Positions 43,629 to 53,857 of a stretch of DNA of 64,000 nucleotides are shown here, piece after piece (the stretch's first letter is position 1; every line of letters starts with the position of its first letter). Source of the stretch: Microbacteriaceae bacterium 3FA27C10 (lineage in GTDB: Bacteria; Actinomycetota; Actinomycetes; Actinomycetales; Microbacteriaceae). Where the stretch lies: contig SCNI01000017.1 of the NCBI GenBank assembly GCA_005502775.1, positions 1-64,000 on the forward strand. The letters are read 5' to 3'. The notes below the pieces were generated by a model, which was given only the letters and a program-made list of their open reading frames with translations, was not told the origin of the DNA and did no database searches. Position numbers and translations under genes: made by a program.

Positions 43629-44549
43629 ATGATCGTCGTCGTTTGCCCCGGCCAGGGGTCGCAGACCCCCGGCTTCCTCGAGCCCTGGATCGCGGAGCCC
43701 GCGTTCCGCGCCACTCTCGGAGAGCTCGGCGAGGCCGCCGGGGTCGACCTCGTGGCCCACGGCACCGTGAGCGACGCCGACACGATCCGCGACACCGCCG
43801 TGGCGCAGCCGCTCATCGTGGCCGCCGGCATCCTCACCCTCTCCGCGCTCTTCGCCGACGGGCGCCGCGACCGCGTCGGCGGCATCGCCGGCCACTCGGT
43901 GGGCGAGATCACCGCGGCAGCCGCGGCGGGCATCCTCTCGAACGCCGACGCCATGCGCTTCGTGGGCGAACGCGGCCGGGCCATGGCCGCGGCCGCCGCC
44001 CAGACCAAGACCGGGATGAGCGCCGTCGTGGGCGGCGTCGAAGCCGAGCTGCTCGCACTCTTCGACGAGGTCGGGGTCATCCCCGCCAACTACAACGGCG
44101 GCGGTCAGATCGTCGTCGCCGGAACACCGGATGCGCTGGGCCGCCTGGCCGAGAACGCCCCGCGTGGCGTGCGGGTCATCCCGCTCCAGGTCGCCGGCGC
44201 CTTCCACACCCACTACATGGCTCCCGCCGTCGAGCACCTCGCGAGCGTCGCCGCCACGTTGACGCCCGCCGACCCGACGCTGCCGATCTGGACCAACAAC
44301 GACGGCACCCTGGTGGCGAGCGGCCCGCGGTTCGTCGAGCTCCTCGTGGGCCAGGTCTCCTCGCCGGTGCGCTGGGACCTCGACATGGAGGCCTTCGCCG
44401 CTGCCGGCGTCACCGGCCTCATCGAGGTCGCCCCCGCCGGGGCCCTCACCGGGCTCGCCAAGCGCGGGCTGAAGGGGGTTCCGGCCGTGGCCGTGAAGAC
44501 CCCCGACGACCTGCCGGCCGCCTTCGAGCTCCTCGACCAGGCCGCCTGA
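43629..44549 (+). CDS. fabD: Malonyl-CoA:ACP transacylase
   Basis: The 306-residue product starts MIVVVCPGQGSQTPGFLEPW and has the active-site GHSVGE with Ser90, the catalytic His in AGAFHTHYMAP (about residue 193), and the C-terminal ferredoxin-like part. It loads malonyl groups onto ACP. It is the first enzyme gene of a plus-strand fatty-acid cluster fabD-fabH-acpP-fabF. Confidence 0.97.
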   Translation: MIVVVCPGQGSQTPGFLEPWIAEPAFRATLGELGEAAGVDLVAHGTVSDADTIRDTAVAQPLIVAAGILTLSALFADGRRDRVGGIAGHSVGEITAAAAAGILSNADAMRFVGERGRAMAAAAAQTKTGMSAVVGGVEAELLALFDEVGVIPANYNGGGQIVVAGTPDALGRLAENAPRGVRVIPLQVAGAFHTHYMAPAVEHLASVAATLTPADPTLPIWTNNDGTLVASGPRFVELLVGQVSSPVRWDLDMEAFAAAGVTGLIEVAPAGALTGLAKRGLKGVPAVAVKTPDDLPAAFELLDQAA

Positions 44550-44605
44550 GCGACCGCACCCGACTCGTCCCTACCCGAACCCGCCCGGAAGGCCTCAGAA
44601 CCGTC

Positions 44606-45610
44606 ATGACGCAGCCCACCCTCAAGCAGAAGACCGGCCCCGAGTTCACGCGCATCCACGCCATCGGCGCCGCGCGCGGCGACCTCTCGGTGCCGAACGA
44701 CGACCTGGTCGGGCCGATCGACTCCTCCGACGAGTGGATCCGCCAGCGCACCGGCATCATCGAGCGCAAGCGCGCCTCGCATGACGTCTTCGCCATCGAC
44801 CTCGCCGAGTCGGCCTCGCTCGAGGCCATCGAGGGTGCGGGCATCCTGCCCTCGCAGATCGGCGCCATCCTCATCTCCACCATCTCGAACCCCGTGATCA
44901 CGCCGTCGATGGCCACCCTTCTCGCGCAGCGCATCGGCGCCCCCGCGGCCGCCGCCTACGACATCAGCGCGGCCTGCGCCGGCTACGCCTACGGCATCGG
45001 GCAGGCGGATGCGCTCATCCGCGCGGGCCTCGCCGAGTACGTGCTGGTGGTGGGCGCGGAGAAGCTCTCGGAATACGTCGACCCGGCCGACCGCTCGATC
45101 TCGTTCCTGCTCGGCGACGGCGCCGGGGCCGCCGTGGTCGGGCCGAGCTCGACGCCCGGCATCGGCCCGACCATCTGGGGATCCGACGCCACGAAGCGCG
45201 AAGAGATCTACATGACCGGCACGAGCATCGAGTTTCGCGACCAGGAGGCCGAGTGGCCGACCCTGCGCCAGAACGGCCAGGCCGTTTTCCGCTGGGCCGT
45301 CTGGGAGATGGTGAAGGCCGCGAACCAGGCCCTCGAGGCCGCCGGAGTGACGGTCGACGACCTCGCCGCGTTCATCCCGCACCAGGCCAACATGCGCATC
45401 ATCGACGAGTTCGCGAAGCAACTGAAGCTGCCGGAGTCGGTGCTCATCGGTCGCGACATCGCCACCACGGGCAACACCTCGGCCGCCTCCATCCCGCTGG
45501 CGACTCACCGGCTGCTGGCCGAGCATCCGGAGCTCTCGGGCGGACTCGCCCTGCAGATCGGCTTCGGCGCCGGCCTCGTGTTCGGAGCACAGGTCGTGGT
45601 GCTGCCGTAG
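44606..45610 (+). CDS. fabH: Beta-ketoacyl-ACP synthase III
   Basis: The 334-residue product has the FabH catalytic triad: Cys124 in DISAACAGYAYG, His in FIPHQANMRIIDEF (about residue 258) and Asn in ATTGNTSAASIP (about residue 290). It starts chain synthesis by condensing acyl-CoA with malonyl-ACP. Actinobacterial FabH usually prefers branched primers; preference here is not readable. The ATG at 44606 was chosen as the first in-frame start after the fabD stop. Confidence 0.96.
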   Translation: MTQPTLKQKTGPEFTRIHAIGAARGDLSVPNDDLVGPIDSSDEWIRQRTGIIERKRASHDVFAIDLAESASLEAIEGAGILPSQIGAILISTISNPVITPSMATLLAQRIGAPAAAAYDISAACAGYAYGIGQADALIRAGLAEYVLVVGAEKLSEYVDPADRSISFLLGDGAGAAVVGPSSTPGIGPTIWGSDATKREEIYMTGTSIEFRDQEAEWPTLRQNGQAVFRWAVWEMVKAANQALEAAGVTVDDLAAFIPHQANMRIIDEFAKQLKLPESVLIGRDIATTGNTSAASIPLATHRLLAEHPELSGGLALQIGFGAGLVFGAQVVVLP

Positions 45611-45670
45611 GGCGGCCCGCAGCCTGACTAAACTAAGTCTCGGTCAAACGACACCCCAAGGAGAAGAACA

Positions 45671-45919
45671 ATGGCATTGTCCACCGAAGAAGTACTGGCC
45701 GGACTGGCTGAGCTCATCAACGACGAGACCGGCATCGCGACCGACACTGTCGAGCTGGACAAGTCCTTCACCGACGACCTCGACATCGACTCGATCTCGA
45801 TGATGACGATCGTCGTGAACGCCGAAGAGAAGTTCGACGTCAAGATTCCCGACGAAGAGGTCAAGAACCTCAAGACCGTCGGCGACGCCGTCACCTTCAT
45901 CGTCGCGGCCCAGGCCTGA
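45671..45919 (+). CDS. acpP: Acyl carrier protein
   Basis: The 82-residue acidic protein has the phosphopantetheine attachment site DLDIDSISM with Ser41 and the usual four-helix pattern. It carries growing acyl chains between the synthase enzymes. A good AAGGAG site precedes it. It lies between fabH and fabF, as is usual in Microbacteriaceae. Confidence 0.97.
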   Translation: MALSTEEVLAGLAELINDETGIATDTVELDKSFTDDLDIDSISMMTIVVNAEEKFDVKIPDEEVKNLKTVGDAVTFIVAAQA

Positions 45920-46058
45920 CGCCCGCTGCTTCAGCACCCCGCTCCACCTGGCAACACCCCTGCGGCTGGTCGACAGGATCTCGCACCACGAGCGTGATCC
46001 TGTCGGCCGCACTGCGCCATCCCGGCGCCTGGACTGACCACCCACAGAAAGTTTCACC

Positions 46059-47297
46059 ATGAGCACGAAGAAGATCGTCGTCACCGGTATCGGCGCGACC
46101 TCCCCCCTCGGCGGCACGGCGGCCGAGTCCTGGAAGAACCTCCTCGCCGGGGAGTCCGGGGCCAGCACCCTCGAGCAGGACTGGGTGGCGGAGCGCGACC
46201 TGCCCATCACCTTCGCGGCTCAGGCCCGCGTTCCCGCCTCGGAGGTGCTCGAGCGCATCGAGACGAAGCGACTCGATCCGGGCAGCCAGTTCGCGCTCAT
46301 CGCGGCCCGCGAGGCCTGGGCGGATGCCGGCTCCCCCGACGTGGTCCCGGAGCGCTTCGGCGTGGACTGGGCCACCGGCATCGGCGGCGTCTGGACGCTG
46401 CTCGACGCCTGGGACACCCTGCGCGAGCGCGGCCCGCGCCGCGTGCTGCCGATGACCGTGCCGATGCTCATGCCCAACGGCCCGGCCGCCGCCGTCGAGA
46501 TGGCGCTCGGCGCCCGCGCCGGTGCCCGCACCGTCGTGTCGGCCTGCGCCTCGAGCACCGAGTCGATCGTGAACGCCTACGACCACCTCCAGGCCGGCTA
46601 CGCCGACATCATCGTCGCCGGCGGCTCGGAGGCGGCCATCCACCCGCTGCCCCTCGCCGCGTTCGCGGCCATGCAGGCGCTGTCCAAGCGCAACGACGAC
46701 CCGGCCACGGCATCCCGCCCCTACGACCTCACCCGCGACGGATTCGTGCTCGGCGAGGGCGGCGCGGCGATCGTGCTCGAGACCGAGGAGCACGCCCTGG
46801 CGCGCGGCGCCAAGATCTACGCCGAGCTGCTCGGCGGCGCCGTCACGAGCGACGCCTACCACATCACCGCTCCCGACCCCGAGGGCTCCGCAGCGGCACG
46901 GGCGATGCTCGCGGCCGTGGCGAACGCCGGCTACTCGCTCGACGACGTGGCGCACATCAACGCGCACGCGACCTCGACTCCGGTGGGCGACATCGCCGAG
47001 TACAAGGCTCTGCTGCACGTCTTCGGCGACCGGCTGCACGACATCCCGGTGTCCGCCACCAAGGCGTCGACCGGTCACCTGCTGGGCGCGGCCGGGGGCA
47101 TCGAGGCGATCTTCACGATCCTCGCCCTGCACGAGCGCACCGCTCCCCCGACGATCAACCTCCAGGAGCAGGACCCCGACATCCCCCTCGACGTCGTGCG
47201 CGAGCCGCGGGCCCTCCCGGCCGGCGACCTTCTGGCCATCTCGAACTCCTTCGGCTTCGGTGGTCACAACGCCGTCGTCGCCTTCAAGACGTACTGA
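46059..47297 (+). CDS. fabF: Beta-ketoacyl-ACP synthase II
   Basis: The 412-residue product has Cys163 in VSACASSTES and the two catalytic histidines in HINAHATSTPVGD and STGHLLGAAGG, plus FGFGGHNAVV at the end. It elongates acyl-ACP. It closes the cluster; a strong hairpin follows. Confidence 0.97.
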   Translation: MSTKKIVVTGIGATSPLGGTAAESWKNLLAGESGASTLEQDWVAERDLPITFAAQARVPASEVLERIETKRLDPGSQFALIAAREAWADAGSPDVVPERFGVDWATGIGGVWTLLDAWDTLRERGPRRVLPMTVPMLMPNGPAAAVEMALGARAGARTVVSACASSTESIVNAYDHLQAGYADIIVAGGSEAAIHPLPLAAFAAMQALSKRNDDPATASRPYDLTRDGFVLGEGGAAIVLETEEHALARGAKIYAELLGGAVTSDAYHITAPDPEGSAAARAMLAAVANAGYSLDDVAHINAHATSTPVGDIAEYKALLHVFGDRLHDIPVSATKASTGHLLGAAGGIEAIFTILALHERTAPPTINLQEQDPDIPLDVVREPRALPAGDLLAISNSFGFGGHNAVVAFKTY

Positions 47298-47310
47298 TTC
47301 CCCATCGAGA

Positions 47311-47357
47311 AGTCGCAAATGGCCCCTATTCCTTCTGGATAGGGGCCATTTGCGACT
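47311..47357. terminator. Bidirectional terminator after fabF
   Basis: A 19-base-pair perfect stem (arms 47311-47329 and 47339-47357) with a nine-base loop lies between the convergent fabF and DUF3145 genes. The A/T flanks on either side suit termination in both directions. Confidence 0.85.
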
Positions 47358-47363
47358 ACTGGA

Positions 47364-47870
47364 TCAGCCGACGCCGCGGTGGAGGTAGATGACAGGCGAC
47401 ATGTCCGAGGCGTAGCGGAAGGGCTCGAGTTCGTCGTCCCAGGCCTGGCCGAGGGCGAGGCGGAGTTCGCGGTGGAGCTCGAGCGCGTTGGTGCCGGCCG
47501 CTTCCATGGCGTTGCGGATGCGATCTTCCGGGATCACCGTGTTGCCCGCGTTGTCGACCTGGGCGTAGAAGATGCCGAGGTCGGGCGTGTGCATCCAACG
47601 GCCGCCGTCGGTGCCCTCGCTCGCGTCTTCGGTGACCTCGTAGCGGAGGTGCTCCCAGCCGCGCAGGGCCGAGGCGATGGCGGCACCCGTGCCGGGCGCG
47701 CCCTCCCAGAAGTAGTCAGCGCGCTGCGAGCCGCGCAGCACGGGCTGATCGATCCAGTCGAAGTTCACTGCACGACCAAGAGCGCGACCTGCGGCCCACT
47801 CGACGTGGGGGCAGAGCGCGCGAGGAGCAGAGTGGACGTAGACCACTCCGCGTGCAACGGTTGCCGCCAT
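47364..47870 (-). CDS. DUF3145 family protein
   Basis: The 168-residue product (MAATVARGVVYVHSAPRALC, then CPHVEWAAGRALGRAVNFDW; ending SPVIYLHRGVG) belongs to the actinobacterial DUF3145 family, which has no assigned function and often lies near the fatty-acid cluster, as here. Start at the ATG at 47870, four codons into the longer frame, after GGAGAG. Confidence 0.88.
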   Translation of the reverse strand: MAATVARGVVYVHSAPRALCPHVEWAAGRALGRAVNFDWIDQPVLRGSQRADYFWEGAPGTGAAIASALRGWEHLRYEVTEDASEGTDGGRWMHTPDLGIFYAQVDNAGNTVIPEDRIRNAMEAAGTNALELHRELRLALGQAWDDELEPFRYASDMSPVIYLHRGVG

Positions 47871-48011
47871 TTTTCTCTCCATTCGTGAGGGACGTCTTCC
47901 CCAACGACCTGTGAATGGATTGCCATGACGTTATGCAGTTGTGATCACATTATGCCGCACGGTCTCGCGGAATCACAACGGTGTCATCCGCGGTTCGGGA
48001 ACTCTCAGACC

Positions 48012-48017
48012 TATACT
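48012..48017 (+). promoter_or_regulatory. -10 element of the PadR gene
   Basis: TATACT lies 34 bases before the ATG of the PadR gene, in a good position for a sigma-70-type -10. A -35 match is weak. Confidence 0.5.
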
Positions 48018-48051
48018 GAGCGAGTAATTTCCAGCGGAAGGATGGCTGCCG

Positions 48052-48594
48052 ATGTCGATTCGCTCGGGCATCCTCCTCGTGCTCGCCGAAGGCGACGCCT
48101 ACGGCCTGCAGCTGCACGGCGAGCTCGAAGAACGCACCGATCGCCGCATCAACGTGGGCCAGATCTACTCCACGCTCGACCGGCTCCAGACCGCGGGCCT
48201 CGTGCGCGCATCCGGAACCACGGATGACGGCCTGCCGCTCTACGGCGTCACTGAACAGGGCCGCCTCGCGGCCGCCGAGTGGCTGGCCGGCATCGAGGTG
48301 GACTCCCCTTCGGCCTGGAGCGAGTTCACCTTCAAGCTGCTGCTGGCCACCAGCCTCGGCGCCGCCACCCCGGCGCTCCTGGCGGCACACCACGCGGCCT
48401 GGAGCCGCTCGGCGCGCGATGCTACCGGGTCGGCGGGGGCGCCCGCGACCCGGGCCCGTCGCCTCCTCGCCGAAGCCGCGCTCGCCTGGCTCGACGAGCT
48501 CGGGGCGACACCGGGCGGGTTGCGGGCTCTCGCCGTGCCGCTACGGCACGAGCGACCGCGTCGGGGCCGCCGCCCGGCGCCGACGCAGGAGTGA
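48052..48594 (+). CDS. PadR-family transcriptional regulator
   Basis: The 180-residue product has a PadR winged helix in residues 4-80 (IRSGILLVLAEGDAYGLQLH; GQIYSTLDRLQTAGLVRASG; YGVTEQGRLAAAEWL). The C-terminal helical dimerisation part is followed by a basic tail. PadR proteins often repress drug-efflux or stress genes next to them. Its last 54 bases overlap the end of the convergent transglutaminase gene. Confidence 0.88.
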   Translation: MSIRSGILLVLAEGDAYGLQLHGELEERTDRRINVGQIYSTLDRLQTAGLVRASGTTDDGLPLYGVTEQGRLAAAEWLAGIEVDSPSAWSEFTFKLLLATSLGAATPALLAAHHAAWSRSARDATGSAGAPATRARRLLAEAALAWLDELGATPGGLRALAVPLRHERPRRGRRPAPTQE

Positions 48595-50967
48595 CACCGG
48601 CAACAGCCGCGAGAGCCACAGCCGCTGCGAGCTCGCACCGGAGCTGAGCGCCGACAGCAGCTCGAGAAGCTCACTCCGGATGCTCGCGCGGGTCTGTGCG
48701 CTGGCCGAGCCGGGCGCGGCGTACTGCTCGAACTCCACCTCGCGCCGGAGGCGATCGACCACGGTTGCCGGCAGCTTCACGGACTCGTGCACACGCTGCT
48801 CGAGATCGAGCAGCGTGTCGCCTGCCGAGCGCTGCACGCGATGGTCGTCGAGGGCGTCCTCGAACTCCGTCCAGGCGAGGGTGGCCGGCCGCTCGTCGGA
48901 GGCGATCCGCCGCACCCGCGAACGACGGCGCAGAGCGCGCAGGAACCAGGGCAGCAGGACGATCGCCGCGATGCCGCCGAGCACGGCCGCCACGGTCCCC
49001 CAGCCGCGAACCTGTCCGAGCGCCTCCTGCTCCGGCGTCTGCGTGCCCGAGACGTTCTGGGCGAGGTCGCGGGCGGCGTTCGGGTCGGCCGACGGGGTAC
49101 TCGCCGCCCGGGTCGATCCGATGGCGCCCGAGACACCCGCCTGCGCATAGTCGGGCAGGCTGTAGTCGGGCGGAGTGAAGTCGAGTCCCGGCGTGGGTTC
49201 GAAGGGCAGCCAGCCGATGCCCTCGAAGTAGAGCTCCGGCCAGGCGTGCAGCTGGTTCGTGTAGACGTCGTAGACCGCTGCGCCGTCCGACACGCTGTTG
49301 GCGCCCTGCCCGGGCGCATAGCCGACCGCGATCCGCGACGGGATGCCGAGGCTGCGAGCCATCACGGCCATCGCCGCGGAGAAGTGCACGCAGTATCCGG
49401 TCTTGTCCTGCAGGAACGCAGCGATCATCTGCGTGTTGTCACCGCTGTAGCTGGAGGAGTCGGGGGCGTTGAGCGAGTAGCTGAACTGGCCCGAGCGGAA
49501 GTACTGCTGCAGCGCCACCGCTTTGTCGTAGGGCGTCGCCGCAGAACCCGCGACCTGCCGCGCAGTGTCGGAGATGACCGCCGGCAGATCGGCGGGCAGC
49601 GAGAGGAAGCCGCTCAGCGCGACCGGGATCACCGAGCCCGCTGCCGCCAGCTGCTCCGCGGTCGGCTCCACCGAGAGACCTGTGACCTCGTAGTTCTGGC
49701 CTTGGGTGGCGGCCTGATCGCTGGTGACGGTCAGCGAGGAGGGGGTGAGCACCCAGGGGGCGCTGAGGCCGGCCACTCTCTGGGTGGGATAGGGCAGAGG
49801 CAACCATTCGGCGCGTAGGGTGGCGATGGAGATCGAGGTGGTCACCTCGGCGGTGGGCACGTCGGCCGCCAGGCCCTGCGGCGTGCCGAAATCCTGCCCG
49901 ACGTAGCTCTCGGCCCCCTGCGGGGTCTCGGGCTGCCAGATGCCCGTGGAGAAGTCGCTGAGGTTCACCATCTTGAGGTAGAGGCCGTGCGACGCCGACG
50001 TCGTGTACGAGAGCGAGAGCAGCGGATCGTTGCGCCGCAGGTCGCGGCCGAGCTGGATGGTGGGGTCGATGCCCGCACCATAGACCGAGGAGAAAGGACT
50101 GGACGCCGAATCGTCGGCCAGCGACTGCGCCGTGAGACCAGGGGTCACAGTCGGCAGGGCGACCATCGCGGCGACGGCGACGGCGGCGATGCCGACGGCG
50201 AGCCCGGGATTGCGACCTCCCCGCACGCGGCCGCGGCCCGGATGCGACGGCGGCCTCGCCCGGCCCGATTCCGCACCGATGCGCGAACTGCACCACACCA
50301 CGAGCAGGAACGCGGCGGCGGCGAGGACGTAGACGGGCACATCCGGATCGGTGCGGTTCACGAGCGGCGCGATGGCCAGGACGGCGAGCGGGCCGGCCCC
50401 GCTCAGCACGGGGGTGCGGAGACCTGTCGCAAGCTCGTCGCTCACGATGGCGATCAGCCCGACGGCCATCACGATGAGCTGGGTGATGGCCCCGCCGGCA
50501 TCCGCGGGGATCTCCTGCTCCGCGATGGCCTGCCGCGCGGCCGCGAGATCGCCGGAGATGTCGCTGAGCGTGGAGAACGTGGGCAGGAGGAACCACAGCG
50601 TGCTGCCGGCGTAGAGCAGCACCACGAGGCCGCCCCACACGAAGGCCGACACCGACACCACCACGACCTCCGGGGCGCCTCGGCCGCGAAGCACGGCGCC
50701 GACGGCGAGCACGACGACGACCATGGACATGGTGGCGATCCACCAGGCGCCGCCCTGCAGCAGTGGCGCGAGGCCCGCCAGGGCGATGCCGAGGCACACC
50801 GCGACCGCGAGGGTGCTCTTCCACGACCCCGTCCTCGTCGCGCGGCGGCGGGCGAAGGAGCCGAGAGCAGGCGGGGTTCCGCCCGGTGCCCGGCCCGCGG
50901 ACGGCGCGCGCCCGCCGCGCTCCGGCGGAGGCGCAGAGGGCGGGCGCAGAGCCGTGGGGGCGCTCAT
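48541..50967 (-). CDS. Transglutaminase-like membrane protein (TgpA/DUF3488 type)
   Basis: The 808-residue product has about six to eight membrane helices in its first 270 residues (LAVAVCLGIALAGLAPLL; VVVVLAVGAVLRGRG; WGGLVVLLYAGSTLWFLLP). An extracytoplasmic transglutaminase domain has Cys in TGYCVHFSAAMAVMARSLGIP, His in LHAWPELYFEGIGWLPFEP and the following acidic residue, then a further helix and a cytoplasmic tail. With DUF58 and MoxR genes it forms the common TgpA-DUF58-MoxR set; function in envelope biology is not settled. Overlaps DUF58 by four bases. Confidence 0.92.
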   Translation of the reverse strand: MSAPTALRPPSAPPPERGGRAPSAGRAPGGTPPALGSFARRRATRTGSWKSTLAVAVCLGIALAGLAPLLQGGAWWIATMSMVVVVLAVGAVLRGRGAPEVVVVSVSAFVWGGLVVLLYAGSTLWFLLPTFSTLSDISGDLAAARQAIAEQEIPADAGGAITQLIVMAVGLIAIVSDELATGLRTPVLSGAGPLAVLAIAPLVNRTDPDVPVYVLAAAAFLLVVWCSSRIGAESGRARPPSHPGRGRVRGGRNPGLAVGIAAVAVAAMVALPTVTPGLTAQSLADDSASSPFSSVYGAGIDPTIQLGRDLRRNDPLLSLSYTTSASHGLYLKMVNLSDFSTGIWQPETPQGAESYVGQDFGTPQGLAADVPTAEVTTSISIATLRAEWLPLPYPTQRVAGLSAPWVLTPSSLTVTSDQAATQGQNYEVTGLSVEPTAEQLAAAGSVIPVALSGFLSLPADLPAVISDTARQVAGSAATPYDKAVALQQYFRSGQFSYSLNAPDSSSYSGDNTQMIAAFLQDKTGYCVHFSAAMAVMARSLGIPSRIAVGYAPGQGANSVSDGAAVYDVYTNQLHAWPELYFEGIGWLPFEPTPGLDFTPPDYSLPDYAQAGVSGAIGSTRAASTPSADPNAARDLAQNVSGTQTPEQEALGQVRGWGTVAAVLGGIAAIVLLPWFLRALRRRSRVRRIASDERPATLAWTEFEDALDDHRVQRSAGDTLLDLEQRVHESVKLPATVVDRLRREVEFEQYAAPGSASAQTRASIRSELLELLSALSSGASSQRLWLSRLLPVSLLRRRRAAAPTRSLVP

Positions 50968-52313
50968 CCGATGCCCCGTGCGTCGCCCAGCGCCTTCCAG
51001 AGCGCAGGGAGGGCGTCGTCGGCACCGCAGTCGAGTGCTGTCCAGCCGGAGGCCCGGAGCTCGGCCGCGACGGCTGCGACTCCGGCGGCGTCTGCACGCA
51101 CTCCCCCACGGCCGCCCGATCGCCTCGGCCCGGAGACCACGAAGGCCACCGGATGCGAGGACATGCCCGCGAGCTCCCGCACCCTCTCCGCCGCCCCGGC
51201 AACGGCGGCGACGAAGGCGAAGACGGGCGGGGCATCCGGCGACGTCAGGGAGGCCTGCTCGACCGCCGCGCGGAAGTCGAGCGGGTCGTGCAGCGCGTCA
51301 CTGTGGGCGAAGGCGAGCGAGCGGAGCACGAGGGATGCGCCGTGCGGCGCCGTGAACACCGTCTCGTCGTCGTGCTCCCCCACCGCGCTGTGGCCCACGA
51401 GTCGTACGCCGTAGCCCTCGTTCATGAGGTGCACGGCGACGGATCCGACGGCGCTCACGGCCCACTCGAACGCCGGGTCGTACTCCGCGTCCGCGACATG
51501 CCCGCCCGCGGCGCCCACAGCCTCGGCGGCGGCCGCGAACGAACTCGCGTCGAGCAGGATCACGGCGTCTTGATCGTTGCGCTGGTCGTCCTGCCGCACC
51601 ATGAGCTCGCCGTGCTTCGCTGTGGCCGGCCAGTGCACGCGCCGGATGGAGTCGCCGGGCAGGTACTTGCGGGCGATGACGTCCTGCTCCCCCGCCCCGA
51701 CGAGCCGGCGGGACATCTGCTCGGCGCCGTCGCCCGTCGACAGGCGCAGGTCGATGCGAGCGAGCTCGTAGACCGTCGGAGTGATGAGCACGGTCTCCAT
51801 GTCGCCGAACCGGAGCCGGCGCACGGCACAGCCGAACGGGTCGGTGAGAGTGACCTCGAACGGGCCGATCGGATGCGCCCCACGGAATCGCGTGTCGAGC
51901 CGGTAGCGCAGCAGGCTCAGTGCCGGCTCGTCGACGGTCGAGGAGGAGTACCCCGGCAAGGGCGGAAGCGGAGCAGGTTCGCTCGCCCGGAGCGGCGCAT
52001 CCGCCCGCTCCACCCACACCGCGGCGGGCGTGCGCATGGTGCCCCAGTTCTGCACGAACACGGTGGCAGTGATGGCCTGTCCCACCGAGCCCGACTCCGG
52101 CGTGAACCGCCGGCGCACGCTCAGGGCGACCCGGCGCACCGCCACCCAGACGAACGCGGCGACCGGAACGGCGAGCAGGAAGCAGGCCAGGTAGGCGATC
52201 TCCTGGCGCCGGAACACCTGCGTGAGCACGAACGCGACGAGCGAGGCCGCGATCAGCCCCCAGCCTCGCACCGTGAGACGGGGCAGGTCGCGGGGCGCCC
52301 GGGGTTCGGCCAT
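50964..52313 (-). CDS. DUF58 family membrane-associated protein
   Basis: The 449-residue product has two N-terminal membrane helices (GLIAASLVAFVLTQVF; FLLAVPVAAFVWVAV) and the DUF58 signature RKYLPGDSIRRVHWPATAKH, then a von Willebrand-like region (DAVILLDASSFA). DUF58 proteins sit with MoxR ATPases and are thought to be their client or partner. Coupled with the transglutaminase gene by ATGA. Confidence 0.93.
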   Translation of the reverse strand: MAEPRAPRDLPRLTVRGWGLIAASLVAFVLTQVFRRQEIAYLACFLLAVPVAAFVWVAVRRVALSVRRRFTPESGSVGQAITATVFVQNWGTMRTPAAVWVERADAPLRASEPAPLPPLPGYSSSTVDEPALSLLRYRLDTRFRGAHPIGPFEVTLTDPFGCAVRRLRFGDMETVLITPTVYELARIDLRLSTGDGAEQMSRRLVGAGEQDVIARKYLPGDSIRRVHWPATAKHGELMVRQDDQRNDQDAVILLDASSFAAAAEAVGAAGGHVADAEYDPAFEWAVSAVGSVAVHLMNEGYGVRLVGHSAVGEHDDETVFTAPHGASLVLRSLAFAHSDALHDPLDFRAAVEQASLTSPDAPPVFAFVAAVAGAAERVRELAGMSSHPVAFVVSGPRRSGGRGGVRADAAGVAAVAAELRASGWTALDCGADDALPALWKALGDARGIG

Positions 52314-52320
52314 GCGGCTC

Positions 52321-53354
<1,034 letters not shown>

Positions 53355-53358
<4 letters not shown>

Positions 53359-53753
53359 GAACGGCGCTCCCAACGAACGGCGAGAAGGAACAGGGTGCCG
53401 ACGAGGGTCGCCAGGCCGACCGTGATCAGGTAGGGCGACAGCTGGTACAGCATCACCAGCATTTGATATTCGAATGTGAACGAGCTGGACGAATCCGCCC
53501 CGAGGAAGCCGCCCATGGCGTTGACGAGCAGCGCTCCGCCGCCCACGGTGAGCACGGCGCCCACCACCCACAGCACCACCACGAAGCGGTCGACGAGCCG
53601 GCGCCGCACCTCGGCGACCGCGAGTTCGGGCGCCTCATCGGGGCCCGGCGCGGCGAAGAGGCCGGCGAAGTCGTCGTCCGCGGGTTCGAAGCCGGGCTGG
53701 AAGGCGGGGTCGAAGCGGGAGTCGTACTCCCGCTCGCTCGTCGTGTCGCGCAC
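53355..53753 (-). CDS. Two-helix membrane protein in the MoxR cluster
   Basis: The 132-residue product has an acidic N-terminal half and two membrane helices (VVLWVVGAVLTVGGGALLV; LITVGLATLVGTLFLLAV). A GTG at 53753 follows AGGAG; an ATG 11 codons upstream is possible. Its stop overlaps the moxR start (ATGA), so it belongs to that operon. No known family. Confidence 0.7.
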
Positions 53754-53857
53754 TCGTCTCCTCGCGGTGGTCGGTCGTGGTCGCATCGTTGCGTGTTCTC
53801 CACGATAGGTGCCCCTGCCGACATCCGCGAGAGTCGTCTGCGGGTTACGGTGGTCGC

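Noticed and set aside
43643-45610. A 655-codon frame that would fuse a fabD-region reading to FabH
   Set aside because: The N-terminal 320 codons are a +2 shadow of fabD; FabH itself begins at the ATG at 44606.
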